Shown here piece by piece: positions 1 through 7,758 of a DNA stretch of 64,000 bases. The DNA is from Castellaniella hirudinis (lineage in GTDB: Bacteria; Pseudomonadota; Gammaproteobacteria; Burkholderiales; Burkholderiaceae_B), in NCBI RefSeq assembly GCF_042651965.1, contig NZ_JBHSDY010000007.1, positions 186,001 to 250,000 on the forward strand, in the 5' to 3' direction. Position 1 is the stretch's first letter. The number at the start of each line of letters is the position of its first letter. The position numbers and the translations under genes are program-made. Under the pieces are notes generated by a model. It searched no databases. It saw only the letters and a list, made by a program, of their open reading frames with translations, and was not told where the DNA came from.

Positions 1-1398
1 ACCTTCGGCGTCACCCAACGCTACCTGTACGCCCACGAAGTCCCGGTCGGCTTGCTGCATACGGAAGCCGATGGCCGCACCCGCCTGTACTACGTCCACG
101 CCGATCTGCTGGGCGCCCCCGTCCTGGTGACCGACGCCCGGCGTGCAGTGCGCTGGGCGGCCGACTACGACGCGCTGGGCCGCGCAACCCGCCTGCGCGG
201 CGACCTGGCGCTGCCGCTACGCCGGCCGGGCCAGGACGAGGACCCCGCGACCGGCTGGCACGACAATGTCTTTCGCACCTACCTGCCCGACCGCGGCCAC
301 TACCTGGAACCCGACCCGCTGGGACCGCTGCCCGGCCTGCAGGCCCTGGGCTACGCCGCCCAGCAGCCCCTGCGCCACGCCGACCCCCTGGGCCTGATCC
401 TGATGGCTTTCGACGGCACGCGCTACGGCCCGCGCAACCAGGGCAACGTCTGGAAACTCGCCCAGGCTTACGAGGACGGTCCGGCGTACTACCATGCCGG
501 CCCGGGCAACAGCTATTACACCGACTGGGACGCGATCACGGCCGCCGGCAGCCGCCAGATCCTGAGCAACCAGTGGCAGTCCCTGATGAACGCCCTGAAC
601 CGCGCGCAGGGCGCGGCCGCGCCGGTGCCCATCGACATCCTGGGTTATTCGCGCGGGGCGGCCCTGGCCCGCGATTTTGCTAACCGCATCGCGCAGCACA
701 CCCGCGACGGCTGGTTCTCCTACGACGATCCGCTGCGCGGGACCATCGGCCTGTGCGTGGACCTGCGCTTTCTGGGCCTGTTCGATACCGTGGCGCAGTT
801 CGGGCTGCTGGGCGCGGCCAACGCGGGCTTCGACCTGGGCATCGCCGGCGCCTGGCACTGGGTGGCGCATGCCGTGGCCCTGCACGAACTGCGGACCCTG
901 TTCCCTCTGGTCTCGGCGGCCGGGGACGCGGGCAACACGGTCGAAACGCCCTTCATCGGCGCACACGCCGACATTGGCGGCGGCCTGTTGCTGGACGACC
1001 GGCAGCAGCCCATTCCCGATGGCGACCTGTCGGACGTGGCCCTGAACTGGATGCGCTGGCAGGCCCTGGCCGCGCTGGTGCCGCTGGCGGACCTGGCCCC
1101 CGGCGACCGGACGGTGACGCACCCGCTGCTGCACGATGAACGCCACCCCGCCCTGCGGCTGCTGGAGGGCGACCGGGCGCTGCAGGATGCCGCCACGCAG
1201 GCGATCGGCCCGCAGGGCGCCGACCCGCGCCTGGGCGACGCACAGCGGCGGATCGTCGAGGCTTTCATCCGCCGCGCCGACGCCGCGGGCGGCGGTTCGG
1301 GGTCCGTCGCCGGCACCGTGGACATGGGAGCCTACGGCGCCTGGCTGGAGACCGAACGGGGCCTGTCCGGGATGGCCGCCCCGGCACGGCAGCCCTGA
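1..1398 (+). CDS. RHS-repeat protein C-terminus with DUF2235 (Tle1-like phospholipase/hydrolase) domain, partial
   Basis: The 5' end lies outside the window; the frame is open from base 1. The first ~110 codons read as the end of an RHS core (YVHADLLGAP, a YLEPDPLGP segment, closing DPLGL at about 385-395). Directly after it begins a DUF2235 alpha/beta-hydrolase domain: FDGT (about 409-420), the nucleophile elbow GYSRGA at 643-660, FDTVAQFG at about 781-804 and GAHADIGGG at 958-984, matching the Ser-Asp-His layout of Tle1-type type VI lipase effectors. Such proteins are typically secreted by T6SS and attack membranes of competing cells; that role is inference from family. No VgrG, PAAR or T6SS gene is visible because the upstream side is cut off. 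The next gene is argS, so no immunity gene follows on the 3' side, where RHS immunity genes usually lie. Confidence 0.85.
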   Translation, partial: TFGVTQRYLYAHEVPVGLLHTEADGRTRLYYVHADLLGAPVLVTDARRAVRWAADYDALGRATRLRGDLALPLRRPGQDEDPATGWHDNVFRTYLPDRGHYLEPDPLGPLPGLQALGYAAQQPLRHADPLGLILMAFDGTRYGPRNQGNVWKLAQAYEDGPAYYHAGPGNSYYTDWDAITAAGSRQILSNQWQSLMNALNRAQGAAAPVPIDILGYSRGAALARDFANRIAQHTRDGWFSYDDPLRGTIGLCVDLRFLGLFDTVAQFGLLGAANAGFDLGIAGAWHWVAHAVALHELRTLFPLVSAAGDAGNTVETPFIGAHADIGGGLLLDDRQQPIPDGDLSDVALNWMRWQALAALVPLADLAPGDRTVTHPLLHDERHPALRLLEGDRALQDAATQAIGPQGADPRLGDAQRRIVEAFIRRADAAGGGSGSVAGTVDMGAYGAWLETERGLSGMAAPARQP

Positions 1399-1418
1399 AA
1401 TCGGGCTATCATTTCAGG
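1394..1418. repeat. 8-bp perfect inverted repeat across the RHS stop codon, upstream of argS
   Basis: CCTGAAAT at 1394-1401 is repeated inverted as ATTTCAGG at 1411-1418 with a 9-base spacer. The left arm contains the TGA stop of the RHS gene. There is no T-run after it, so a simple rho-independent terminator is unlikely. It occupies more than half of the 41-base gap before argS and could be an operator or an RNA hairpin in the argS leader. Confidence 0.5.
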
Positions 1419-1439
1419 ATATCCTCAGACACGGACACC

Positions 1440-3122
1440 ATGCTACCCGAGCAACATACCCGGCTCATCGCCCTCCTGCGCTCCGTCGTGGACACGCTGA
1501 TCCCCGAACAGACGCTGGACATCACCCTCGAACGCCCGAAGGTCGCCGCCCACGGCGACGTGGCCAGCAACGTCGCCATGCAGGCCGCCCGCGCGGCCCG
1601 CCGCAACCCGCGCGAACTGGCCCAGGCCATCGTGGAAGGCGTGCTGGCCCACCCGGACGCCGACGGCCTGATCGCCTCGGCCGAGGTCGCCGGCCCCGGC
1701 TTCATCAATTTCCGCCTGTCGGCCGCCGCCCACCAGGCCGTCCTGGACGCCATCCAGGCCCAGGGCGAACACTACGGCCACCGCCCCGCCAACGACGAGC
1801 GTGTGCTGGTGGAATTCGTCTCCGCCAACCCGACCGGCCCGCTGCACGTCGGCCACGCCCGCCAGGCGGCGCTGGGCGATTCCATCTGCCGCCTGTTCGC
1901 CACCCAGGGCGCCCAGGTCTCGCGCGAGTTCTACTACAACGACGCCGGCAACCAGATCCACAATCTGGCCATCAGCGTCCAGGCGCGCGCGCGCGGCATC
2001 GAACCCGACAGCCCGGACTTCCCCGAAGACGGCTACAAGGGCGAATACATTCTGGACATCGCCCGCGACTACCTGGCCCGCGCCACCGTGCAGGCCAGCG
2101 ACGGCGAGCCCATTCAGGCCAGCGGCGATCTGGACGACCTGGACGCCATCCGGCGCTTCGCCGTGGCCTACCTGCGCCGCGAACAGGACCTGGACCTGCA
2201 GGCCTTCGACCTGCGCTTCGACCATTACTACCTGGAAAGCTCGCTCTACACCAGCGGGCGCGTCGACCGCACCGTCCAGGCCCTGATCGACGCCGGCCAC
2301 ACCTACGAACAGGACGGCGCGCTGTGGCTGCGCACGACCGAACTGGGCACCGGCGACGACAAGGACCGCGTGATGCGCAAGTCCGAGGGCGGCTACACCT
2401 ACTTCGTGCCGGACGTGGCCTACCACGTCGCCAAATGGGAACGCGGCTTTCACCACGCCATCAACATCCAGGGCACCGACCACCACGGCACCATCGCGCG
2501 CGTGCGCGCCGGGCTGCAAGGTCTGGGCCTGGGCATCCCGGCCGACTATCCGGCCTACGTGCTGCACAAGATGGTGCGCGTCATGCGCGACGGCGCCGAG
2601 GTCAAGATTTCCAAGCGCGCCGGCAGCTACGTCACGCTGCGCGACCTGATCGACTGGGTCGGGCGCGACGCCGTGCGCTTCTTCCTGGCCCAGCGCCGCG
2701 CCGACTCCGAATTCGTCTTCGACATCGACCTGGCCCTGTCGCACAGCGAAGAAAACCCGGTCTACTACATCCAGTACGCGCACGCCCGCATCCACTCGCT
2801 GCTGCGCCAGCACGACGCCGGCAGCCGGACGCAGGCGGCCGATCCGTCCCTGCTGACGGCCCCCACCGAAATCGCGCTGCTGCAGCGCCTGGCGGAATAC
2901 CCCGCCGTGTTGACGCAAGCCGCCCGCGAACTGGCCCCGCACCACCTGGCCTTCTGGCTGCGCGACTGCGCCGCCGATTTCCACGCCTGGTACAACGCCG
3001 AGCGCATCCTGGTGGACGACCCTGCCCTGGGCGCCGCCCGCCTGCGCCTGGCACGCGCCACCGCCCAGGTGATCGCCAACGGCCTGGGCCTGCTGGGAGT
3101 CAGCGCCCCGGAGCGCATGTAA
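1440..3122 (+). CDS. argS: arginyl-tRNA synthetase
   Basis: Cytoplasmic class I aminoacyl-tRNA synthetase that charges tRNA-Arg using ATP. The 560-residue length is normal for the bacterial enzyme. The N-terminal Add-1 domain covers roughly residues 1-90. The HIGH signature appears as HVGH in PTGPLHVGHARQ (about residue 135) and the KMSKS equivalent as KISKRAG (about residue 388). The C-terminal DALR anticodon-binding domain (QYAHARIHSLL onward) runs from about 440 to the end. The ATG start follows a 41-base gap after the RHS gene. The SPOR-domain gene starts 4 bases after the stop, so the two are probably cotranscribed. Housekeeping gene, no oddities seen. Confidence 0.97.
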   Translation: MLPEQHTRLIALLRSVVDTLIPEQTLDITLERPKVAAHGDVASNVAMQAARAARRNPRELAQAIVEGVLAHPDADGLIASAEVAGPGFINFRLSAAAHQAVLDAIQAQGEHYGHRPANDERVLVEFVSANPTGPLHVGHARQAALGDSICRLFATQGAQVSREFYYNDAGNQIHNLAISVQARARGIEPDSPDFPEDGYKGEYILDIARDYLARATVQASDGEPIQASGDLDDLDAIRRFAVAYLRREQDLDLQAFDLRFDHYYLESSLYTSGRVDRTVQALIDAGHTYEQDGALWLRTTELGTGDDKDRVMRKSEGGYTYFVPDVAYHVAKWERGFHHAINIQGTDHHGTIARVRAGLQGLGLGIPADYPAYVLHKMVRVMRDGAEVKISKRAGSYVTLRDLIDWVGRDAVRFFLAQRRADSEFVFDIDLALSHSEENPVYYIQYAHARIHSLLRQHDAGSRTQAADPSLLTAPTEIALLQRLAEYPAVLTQAARELAPHHLAFWLRDCAADFHAWYNAERILVDDPALGAARLRLARATAQVIANGLGLLGVSAPERM

Positions 3123-3126
3123 CGCC

Positions 3127-3819
3127 ATGGCCACCCGCAAGAAATCCTCCTCGCGATCCGGCAGCGCCTGGTTCGGCCTGGTCCTGGGCATGGTGCTGGG
3201 GGTGGCGGCGGCCGTGGCCGTGGCGCTGTTCGTCACCAAAGCGCCCATGCCTTTCAAGGACAAGGCCAGCCGCGACGCGCCGACCACGCTGCTGCCGGAC
3301 GTGAAGAACGCCCCGGACCCGAACATCGCCCTGTATGGCAAGGACGGTCCGGCCGGCACCCGCTCGGCGGCCCAGGGCGGCAGCGGCGCCAACCCGCCCG
3401 CTCCGGCACCGGAACCCGGCGCTGCGCCGGAAAATCCCCTGTCCGACGCCATCGGCCAGATCATCGCAGGACTGGACAAGCCCGCGCCGGCGCCGGCCCC
3501 GGCCAAGCCCCCGGCCCCTCCGCAGACCAGCCAACCCGTTCCGCCGCCGCCCCCGCCGCCGCCCGCCGCCCGGCCGGCGCCCGGCACGCAGACCACCTAC
3601 TATCTGCAGACCGGCGCGTTCCGCTCACAAAACGAGGCCCAGGCCATGCTGGCCCGGGTCGTGCTGCTGGGCCTGCCGGTGCGCATCGAAGCCGGCGAAT
3701 CCAACGGCGCCCCCATCAATCGTGTGCGCGTCGGCCCCTTCAAGGGCATCGACGAAATGAACCGCGCCCGGACCCGTCTGGGCGACGACAAGATCGAATC
3801 GACCGTCGTCCGCCCCTGA
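3127..3819 (+). CDS. SPOR-domain cell-division-type protein (FtsN-like)
   Basis: A 230-residue bitopic membrane protein. Residues 1-12 are basic (ATRKKSSSR), about 15-36 form one transmembrane helix (glycine/alanine/valine-rich), then comes a long low-complexity linker rich in proline and alanine (about 75-155, encoded by CCG/CCC-rich DNA around 3480-3590). The C-terminal 75 residues, starting YYLQTGAFRSQNEAQ, are a SPOR fold, which binds denuded peptidoglycan glycan strands at the septum. The architecture (short cytoplasmic tail, one TM, linker, SPOR) is that of FtsN, and an argS-ftsN-like-dsbA order is common in Burkholderiales. I cannot tell whether this is the essential FtsN or a paralogue. 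Confidence 0.88.
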   Translation: MATRKKSSSRSGSAWFGLVLGMVLGVAAAVAVALFVTKAPMPFKDKASRDAPTTLLPDVKNAPDPNIALYGKDGPAGTRSAAQGGSGANPPAPAPEPGAAPENPLSDAIGQIIAGLDKPAPAPAPAKPPAPPQTSQPVPPPPPPPPAARPAPGTQTTYYLQTGAFRSQNEAQAMLARVVLLGLPVRIEAGESNGAPINRVRVGPFKGIDEMNRARTRLGDDKIESTVVRP

Positions 3820-3839
3820 ACCGCCTCCTAGGAGTCTCC

Positions 3840-4463
3840 ATGAAGTTCGCTCTGTTTTCCCGCCTGCTGTCGGGCCTGGCCCTGGGCCTGGCCGCGCTGA
3901 CCATGACGCCCGCCCAGGCGGCGCCCTTCGACACCCTGGACCCGGTTCAGCCCTCGGACACCCCGGGCAAGATCGAAGTCCTGGAATTCTTCTTCTACAC
4001 ATGCCCGCACTGCAACCACATCGAGCCCCTGATCGAGAAATGGCAAAAGACCCTGCCGGACAGCGTGGTCTTCAAGAGCGTGCCGGTGGCCTTCAACGCC
4101 AGCATGCGCGACATGCAGAAGCTGTACTACACCCTGGACGCCCTGGATCGCCTGGACCTGCAGCCGGCAGTCTTCAAGGCCATCCACGAGCAGGGCAAGG
4201 ACCTGACCCAGGCCAAGAACATCATTGACTGGGCCGCCGCCCAGGGCATGGACCGCCAGACCTTCACCGACACGTTCAACTCCTTCGGCGTACAGACCAA
4301 GGTCTCCCGCGCCGACGAGCTGACCAAGTCCTACCACGTGGAAGGCACGCCGACGATCGCCGTCGGCGGCCGCTACCTGACCTCGCCCGCGCAAACCGGC
4401 ACCTACCAGGGCGCCATCGACGAAGCGGACAAGCTGGTCAAGCAGCTCCTCGCCGGGAAGTAA
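3840..4463 (+). CDS. dsbA: thiol:disulfide interchange protein DsbA
   Basis: Periplasmic oxidase that introduces disulfide bonds into exported proteins. The 207-residue precursor has a signal peptide (basic KFALFSR start, hydrophobic core, cleavage likely after the AQA near residue 27). The thioredoxin-fold active site is CPHC at residues 55-58 (FFYTCPHCNH), the DsbA-type dipeptide pair. The cis-proline loop is EGTPTIAVGG near residue 170. A ribosome binding site AGGAG lies 6 bases before the ATG. It follows the SPOR gene by 20 bases, so argS, the SPOR gene and dsbA look like one transcript. A diverged copy of the intergenic repeat family lies just downstream. Confidence 0.96.
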   Translation: MKFALFSRLLSGLALGLAALTMTPAQAAPFDTLDPVQPSDTPGKIEVLEFFFYTCPHCNHIEPLIEKWQKTLPDSVVFKSVPVAFNASMRDMQKLYYTLDALDRLDLQPAVFKAIHEQGKDLTQAKNIIDWAAAQGMDRQTFTDTFNSFGVQTKVSRADELTKSYHVEGTPTIAVGGRYLTSPAQTGTYQGAIDEADKLVKQLLAGK

Positions 4464-4469
4464 ATAGCC

Positions 4470-4556
4470 TCCAAGCTGCACAGCCTGACAGCTGTCACCC
4501 CGCCTCGCAGCCTGCATACTGACTCGGCGTCATCAGGCACGAATCGTCTTCGTGTT
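4470..4556 (-). repeat. diverged copy (copy 4) of the intergenic hairpin repeat family
   Basis: Read on the minus strand this stretch has a hairpin CACGAA-GACGA-TTCGTG (plus coordinates 4538-4554), then CCTGATGACGCCGAG, then TGCAGGCTGCGAGG (plus 4502-4515), ending in CTTGGAGGC. The same order (hairpin, CCTGACGA, TGCAAGGCGCGACG, CTTGAAG) is found in the clearer copies near 12.5 and 53.0 kb. The similarity is visible but eroded, and I would not call it without the other copies. Confidence 0.4.
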
Positions 4557-4613
4557 CCGGTTCAGTGCCGCTTGGCAGGAGACGGGGTGGGGGTCAATTG
4601 GAATCACGGATTG

Positions 4614-5129
4614 ATGAGATGGATGCCGCATAAGAATGCGGCCGGGGACGTTTATCCCTTAAATCATCTGCACCCCTTTCGCTTCCCTCTGGAGCTTGAG
4701 CGAGGCCCGGTGACAATCTCAGTTGCTTTCGCCATGCACTGCTTCACCAGAGGCATTCAGTCGGAAGACACCTCCGGCGACATGTATCAGGATGCGCGGG
4801 AGAAGCGCACGTTCTGTCCGGAGCGGTATCAACTGTCCAGGCTGCTTCCCAGGCTGGTGAGAGACTTGGCCTCTGCCTCCTGCCGGTTCGCCAAGTCCGG
4901 CAACTATGTGACCGTTGAGGCTGTGGATCTTAACGGCAATCGTCGGGTATACGGCGTGTTCTTCAATGTGAGACAGTGGAAACACGAGGGCGGGCCCCGC
5001 ATCTTGCTGACCGTCCAAAGCGCGTATGCACTCAGCCCAACGCAGCACCAGCCAGGTACAGGCAAGATACGCTTTACTCGGCTCATTGAGCTCACCCTGG
5101 AAGGTGTCAAGCCAAAGCCGCCGCGCTAA
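4614..5129 (+). CDS. hypothetical protein, AT-richer orphan gene
   Basis: I do not recognise a function. The product is about 171 residues from ATG 4614; a nearby ATG at 4623 and an in-frame TTG at 4572 are alternative starts. It looks soluble, with no signal peptide or membrane segment. Visible features are HLHPFRFPLEL near the N-terminus, a conserved-looking MHCFTRG segment, FCPERYQLSRLLP, and a beta-rich C-terminal half (YVTVEAVDLNG, YGVFFNVRQW). The base composition is unlike its neighbours: two 60-base lines I counted had 35 and 30 G+C, against about 44 in typical neighbouring lines. That and the lack of functional context suggest recent acquisition (phage or integrative element), which is inference. 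Confidence 0.6.
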   Translation: MRWMPHKNAAGDVYPLNHLHPFRFPLELERGPVTISVAFAMHCFTRGIQSEDTSGDMYQDAREKRTFCPERYQLSRLLPRLVRDLASASCRFAKSGNYVTVEAVDLNGNRRVYGVFFNVRQWKHEGGPRILLTVQSAYALSPTQHQPGTGKIRFTRLIELTLEGVKPKPPR

Positions 5130-5153
5130 AAAACGAAGGCCCCGTCAGGGGCC
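5128..5153 (-). terminator. rho-independent terminator reading on the minus strand (downstream of metC)
   Basis: GGCCCC (5138-5143), loop GTCA, GGGGCC (5148-5153). Read on the minus strand the stem is followed by TTCG and then six T residues (complement of the A-run 5128-5133). It would stop transcripts coming from metC, whose coding region ends at 5296. On the plus strand no T-run follows, so it would not efficiently stop transcription from the orphan gene that ends at 5129. Confidence 0.6.
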
Positions 5154-5295
5154 CCGTAGTCTGGAATCCGTTGTCACCGCTTTTGGCGATACCGATCACT
5201 CGGCGGCAAGCGCTATTGTCAAAGACTCACCAGCTATTGCGCTTGAACCTATGTTAGCTGAATACCAGCGAGCATTCAACGAAACACGAGTGAAA

Positions 5296-6525
5296 TCAAT
5301 AAGGATCATCGCATCCACGCGCCGCCTCGAACGCCTGCGCCAGATCCGCGATCAGGTCGGCCGGGTCTTCCAGGCCGATGTGCAGGCGCAACACCGTGCC
5401 GGCCTTCATGCGCGCGTCGGCTATGGACGCCCAATAGCCGTGCGAGGCCAGGGCTGAGGGTTCGACCTGGGTGACCAGGCTTTCGTAGCCGCCCCAGGAA
5501 TAGCCGATCCCGAACAGCCGCAGGCTGTCGATCAGGCGGCGGACCCGGGCCGTGTCGAAGTCCACGGCCACGGACAGCAGGCCGTTGGAACCCGTCGCAT
5601 CGCGCTGCCACAACGCGTGGCCTGCGTCGCCCGGCCAGGCGGGGAAGAAGATGCGCGACACCTGGGGCTGGGCGTCCAGCCAGCGGCAGACTTCCAGGGC
5701 GTTTTCCGCGCAGGCGCGCAGGCGCACCCCCAGGGTCCGAGCCCCGCGCAGCGCCAGCCAGGCGTCGTCGGCGCTGACGGTATTGCCCAGGGCATAGTGG
5801 GTTTCGTGCAGTTTGCCGACCAGCGCCGGATCGCGCGCCACGGCGGCGCCCAGCATCAGGTCGGAGTGCCCGCCGATGTACTTGGTAGCGGCGATCACCG
5901 ACACGTCGGCGCCCAGTTCCAGGGGCCGGTAGATGGCGCCCGAACCCCAGGTGTTGTCCGCCACCACGGTCAGGCCGTGTTCGTGCGCCCAGCGCGACAG
6001 GGCGGGCATGTCCAGCATTTCCATCAGCAGCGAACCCGGGGATTCCAGGTACAGCACCCGGGTTTCGGGCCGCAGGGCGGCTTGCAGGCCGGCGAGGTCG
6101 CCGCGCACGAAGTCCATGGCCACGCCCATGCGCGACAGAATGGTCTTGTGAAAGTAGCGCACCGGCCCATACACGGAATCCACGACCAGCGCATGGTCGC
6201 CCTGGCCCAGCAGGGCCATCAGCGCCATGCTGATGGCCGCCATGCCCGACGGCGCCAGGAACGCCCGTTCACCGCCTTCCAGGCGGCACAACAGCGTTTC
6301 CATGGCTTCGTGGGTCTGCAGGCCGACCCGGCCATAGGTCGGCACGCGCTCGCCGCGCTGCTTGGCCGCCTGGGCCTGGTCCAGCACGTCCATGGAGGCG
6401 AAGCGCACCGTGCTGGTGCGGTACGAGGGCAGCGCCACCGGCCCCGTGCCGGTGACGGGGTCCAGGGGCGCCTGTCCGATGTGCTGCAACAGGGTGTCGA
6501 TACGGTCGGAATCGTGGCTTGTCAT
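5296..6525 (-). CDS. metC: cystathionine beta-lyase (PLP-dependent trans-sulfuration enzyme)
   Basis: Cytoplasmic PLP enzyme that splits cystathionine into homocysteine, pyruvate and ammonia in methionine biosynthesis. The protein has 409 residues, typical of the Cys/Met metabolism PLP family. The PLP lysine is K215 in ATKYIGGHSD, the cofactor-binding aspartate is in ADNTWGSG (about 190), and YGR (about 64-66) with SGMAA (about 93-97) are phosphate-binding elements. The C-terminal YSWGGYESLV is typical of MetC rather than MetB. It begins 8 bases after the MBL-fold gene, so the two are probably cotranscribed from the liuR-side promoter region. A related lyase specificity (methionine gamma-lyase) cannot be excluded by eye. 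Confidence 0.88.
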   Translation of the reverse strand: MTSHDSDRIDTLLQHIGQAPLDPVTGTGPVALPSYRTSTVRFASMDVLDQAQAAKQRGERVPTYGRVGLQTHEAMETLLCRLEGGERAFLAPSGMAAISMALMALLGQGDHALVVDSVYGPVRYFHKTILSRMGVAMDFVRGDLAGLQAALRPETRVLYLESPGSLLMEMLDMPALSRWAHEHGLTVVADNTWGSGAIYRPLELGADVSVIAATKYIGGHSDLMLGAAVARDPALVGKLHETHYALGNTVSADDAWLALRGARTLGVRLRACAENALEVCRWLDAQPQVSRIFFPAWPGDAGHALWQRDATGSNGLLSVAVDFDTARVRRLIDSLRLFGIGYSWGGYESLVTQVEPSALASHGYWASIADARMKAGTVLRLHIGLEDPADLIADLAQAFEAARGCDDPY

Positions 6526-6533
6526 GATGGTCG

Positions 6534-7607
6534 CTATCTTTGGAATCGGTACACCCCGTCCTCGCCGAGGCTGCGCCGCAGTTTTCCCTGGAAGTATAGG
6601 GCGTGCAGGTGGGCGATGGATTCGCCCATGGCGAAAGACAACTGGTGCAGGTCGAGCTTGCGGCGGAACAGCACGGGCAGCAGGTCGTGGGCGCTGCGCG
6701 GCTGGTCACAGGCGGCCAGCACCTCGGCCAGGCGGTCCGCATGGTGTTCCCGCTGCTGGGCGATGCGCCGGTGCAGGCCCCGGAAGGGCCGGCCGTGGGA
6801 CGGCAGCACCAGGGCGTCCCCGGGCAGCGCATCGTAGCCGGACAGCGACTCCAGGTACAGGCGCAGGGGATCGGCCTCGGGTTCCAGGTCGAACACGCTG
6901 ACGTTGGTGGAAATGCGCGGCAGCACCATATCGCCCGAGATCAGCGTGCCCAGATCCGGGCACCACAGCGAGACGTGCTCGGGCGCATGGCCGTAGCCGA
7001 CGATGACCTGCCAGTTGCGGCCGCCGATGGCGACTTCCTGGCCATGCATCAGGCGGTGGAAGCGCGGCGGCACGTCGGGCACCAGGCGGGTGTAGTAGTC
7101 GTGGCGGGCGCGGATCATGTCCTGCGCCTGCGGATCGACCAGGCCGTGGCGGGCGAAATGCCGCACCGCGCCGTCGCCGGCCGGGCCGCTGCCCTCGATC
7201 GAGGAATCGGACACCGAAGACCCCGTCCACAGCCGGGCCAGCGCGTAATCGGTCATGGACATCCACAGCGGCGCCTGCCAGCGCGCGCACAGCCAATGCG
7301 CCAGGCCGACGTGGTCCGGGTGCATGTGGGTGACCAGCACGCGCAACACCGGCAGGCCGTCCAGCGCCTGTTCGAACACGGTTTCCCAGCAGTCGCGGAC
7401 CTCGGTCCGGTCAATGCCGCAATCGACCACCGTCCAGCCCTCGCGGCCGTCGACGCGATCGCGCAGCAACCACAGATTGATGTGGTCCAGGGCGAAGGGT
7501 AGCGGCATGCGGATCCAACGCACGTCGATCGCCACGTTGTGTGCGCGGCCGACCTCGGGCAGGGTGTCGCCCCAGGGATATTCCAGTTCGTTTTCCAGCG
7601 GATTCAT
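6534..7607 (-). CDS. MBL-fold metallo-hydrolase
   Basis: Zinc metallo-beta-lactamase-fold hydrolase of 357 residues. The HxHxDH motif is THMHPDHVG (about residues 93-101), followed further on by GYGHAPEHVSLW and GDMVLPRISTN, the later metal ligands, and a C-terminal winged-helix-like region (LPVLFRRKLDLHQLSFAMGES). The in-frame ATG at 7619 is possible, but the ATG at 7607 has GGAGA about 8 bases upstream, so I chose it. Substrate unknown; this subgroup is often annotated as glyoxylase II-like or thioesterase-like. Its 5' end faces liuR across a region with a perfect palindrome, and it is followed by metC, so it may be controlled by LiuR (inference). Confidence 0.85.
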   Translation of the reverse strand: MNPLENELEYPWGDTLPEVGRAHNVAIDVRWIRMPLPFALDHINLWLLRDRVDGREGWTVVDCGIDRTEVRDCWETVFEQALDGLPVLRVLVTHMHPDHVGLAHWLCARWQAPLWMSMTDYALARLWTGSSVSDSSIEGSGPAGDGAVRHFARHGLVDPQAQDMIRARHDYYTRLVPDVPPRFHRLMHGQEVAIGGRNWQVIVGYGHAPEHVSLWCPDLGTLISGDMVLPRISTNVSVFDLEPEADPLRLYLESLSGYDALPGDALVLPSHGRPFRGLHRRIAQQREHHADRLAEVLAACDQPRSAHDLLPVLFRRKLDLHQLSFAMGESIAHLHALYFQGKLRRSLGEDGVYRFQR

Positions 7608-7662
7608 GCATGTCTCCATGAAGGATTCGGGTTTTCTCTCAGATATTATGTCAGAGTTTATT

Positions 7663-7680
7663 GTTTACGTTGACGTAAAC
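7663..7680. promoter_or_regulatory. 18-bp perfect palindrome, probable LiuR operator
   Basis: GTTTACGTTGACGTAAAC: arms GTTTACGT and ACGTAAAC around a 2-base centre. It lies between the divergent MBL-fold and liuR genes, 56 bases from the former start and 78 from the latter. MerR-family LiuR regulators are known to bind palindromes of this general TTTACGT type in front of liu genes. Placement and symmetry support an operator; binding itself is inferred. Confidence 0.72.
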
Positions 7681-7692
7681 GTCATTCATAAT
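7664..7692 (+). promoter_or_regulatory. candidate sigma-70 promoter for liuR-liuA
   Basis: TTTACG at 7664-7669 (4 of 6 to the -35 consensus), 17-base spacer, CATAAT at 7687-7692 (5 of 6 to -10). The -35 hexamer lies inside the palindrome, so a bound regulator would act directly on this promoter. The region is the most AT-rich of the neighbourhood. Confidence 0.45.
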
Positions 7693-7758
7693 GGACGCTG
7701 TCGCCGCACCCTGTCGGCACCCTGTTTTTCGCATCTCTGTTCCGCGCACCGACCCACC

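Noticed and set aside
1443..3596. Long open frame on the minus strand opposite argS and the SPOR gene
   Set aside because: GC-rich third positions keep antisense frames open. The product is low-complexity G/V/A/R sequence without domains, and argS on the plus strand is unambiguous.
4464..4613. Possible tRNA gene between dsbA and the orphan gene
   Set aside because: The small stems do not form a cloverleaf and no TTCGA-type T-arm or CCA-like end is present.
5026..5457. Open frame overlapping the orphan gene and the metC 3' end
   Set aside because: It runs across a stop, a terminator hairpin and the antisense of metC; no start signal or homology.
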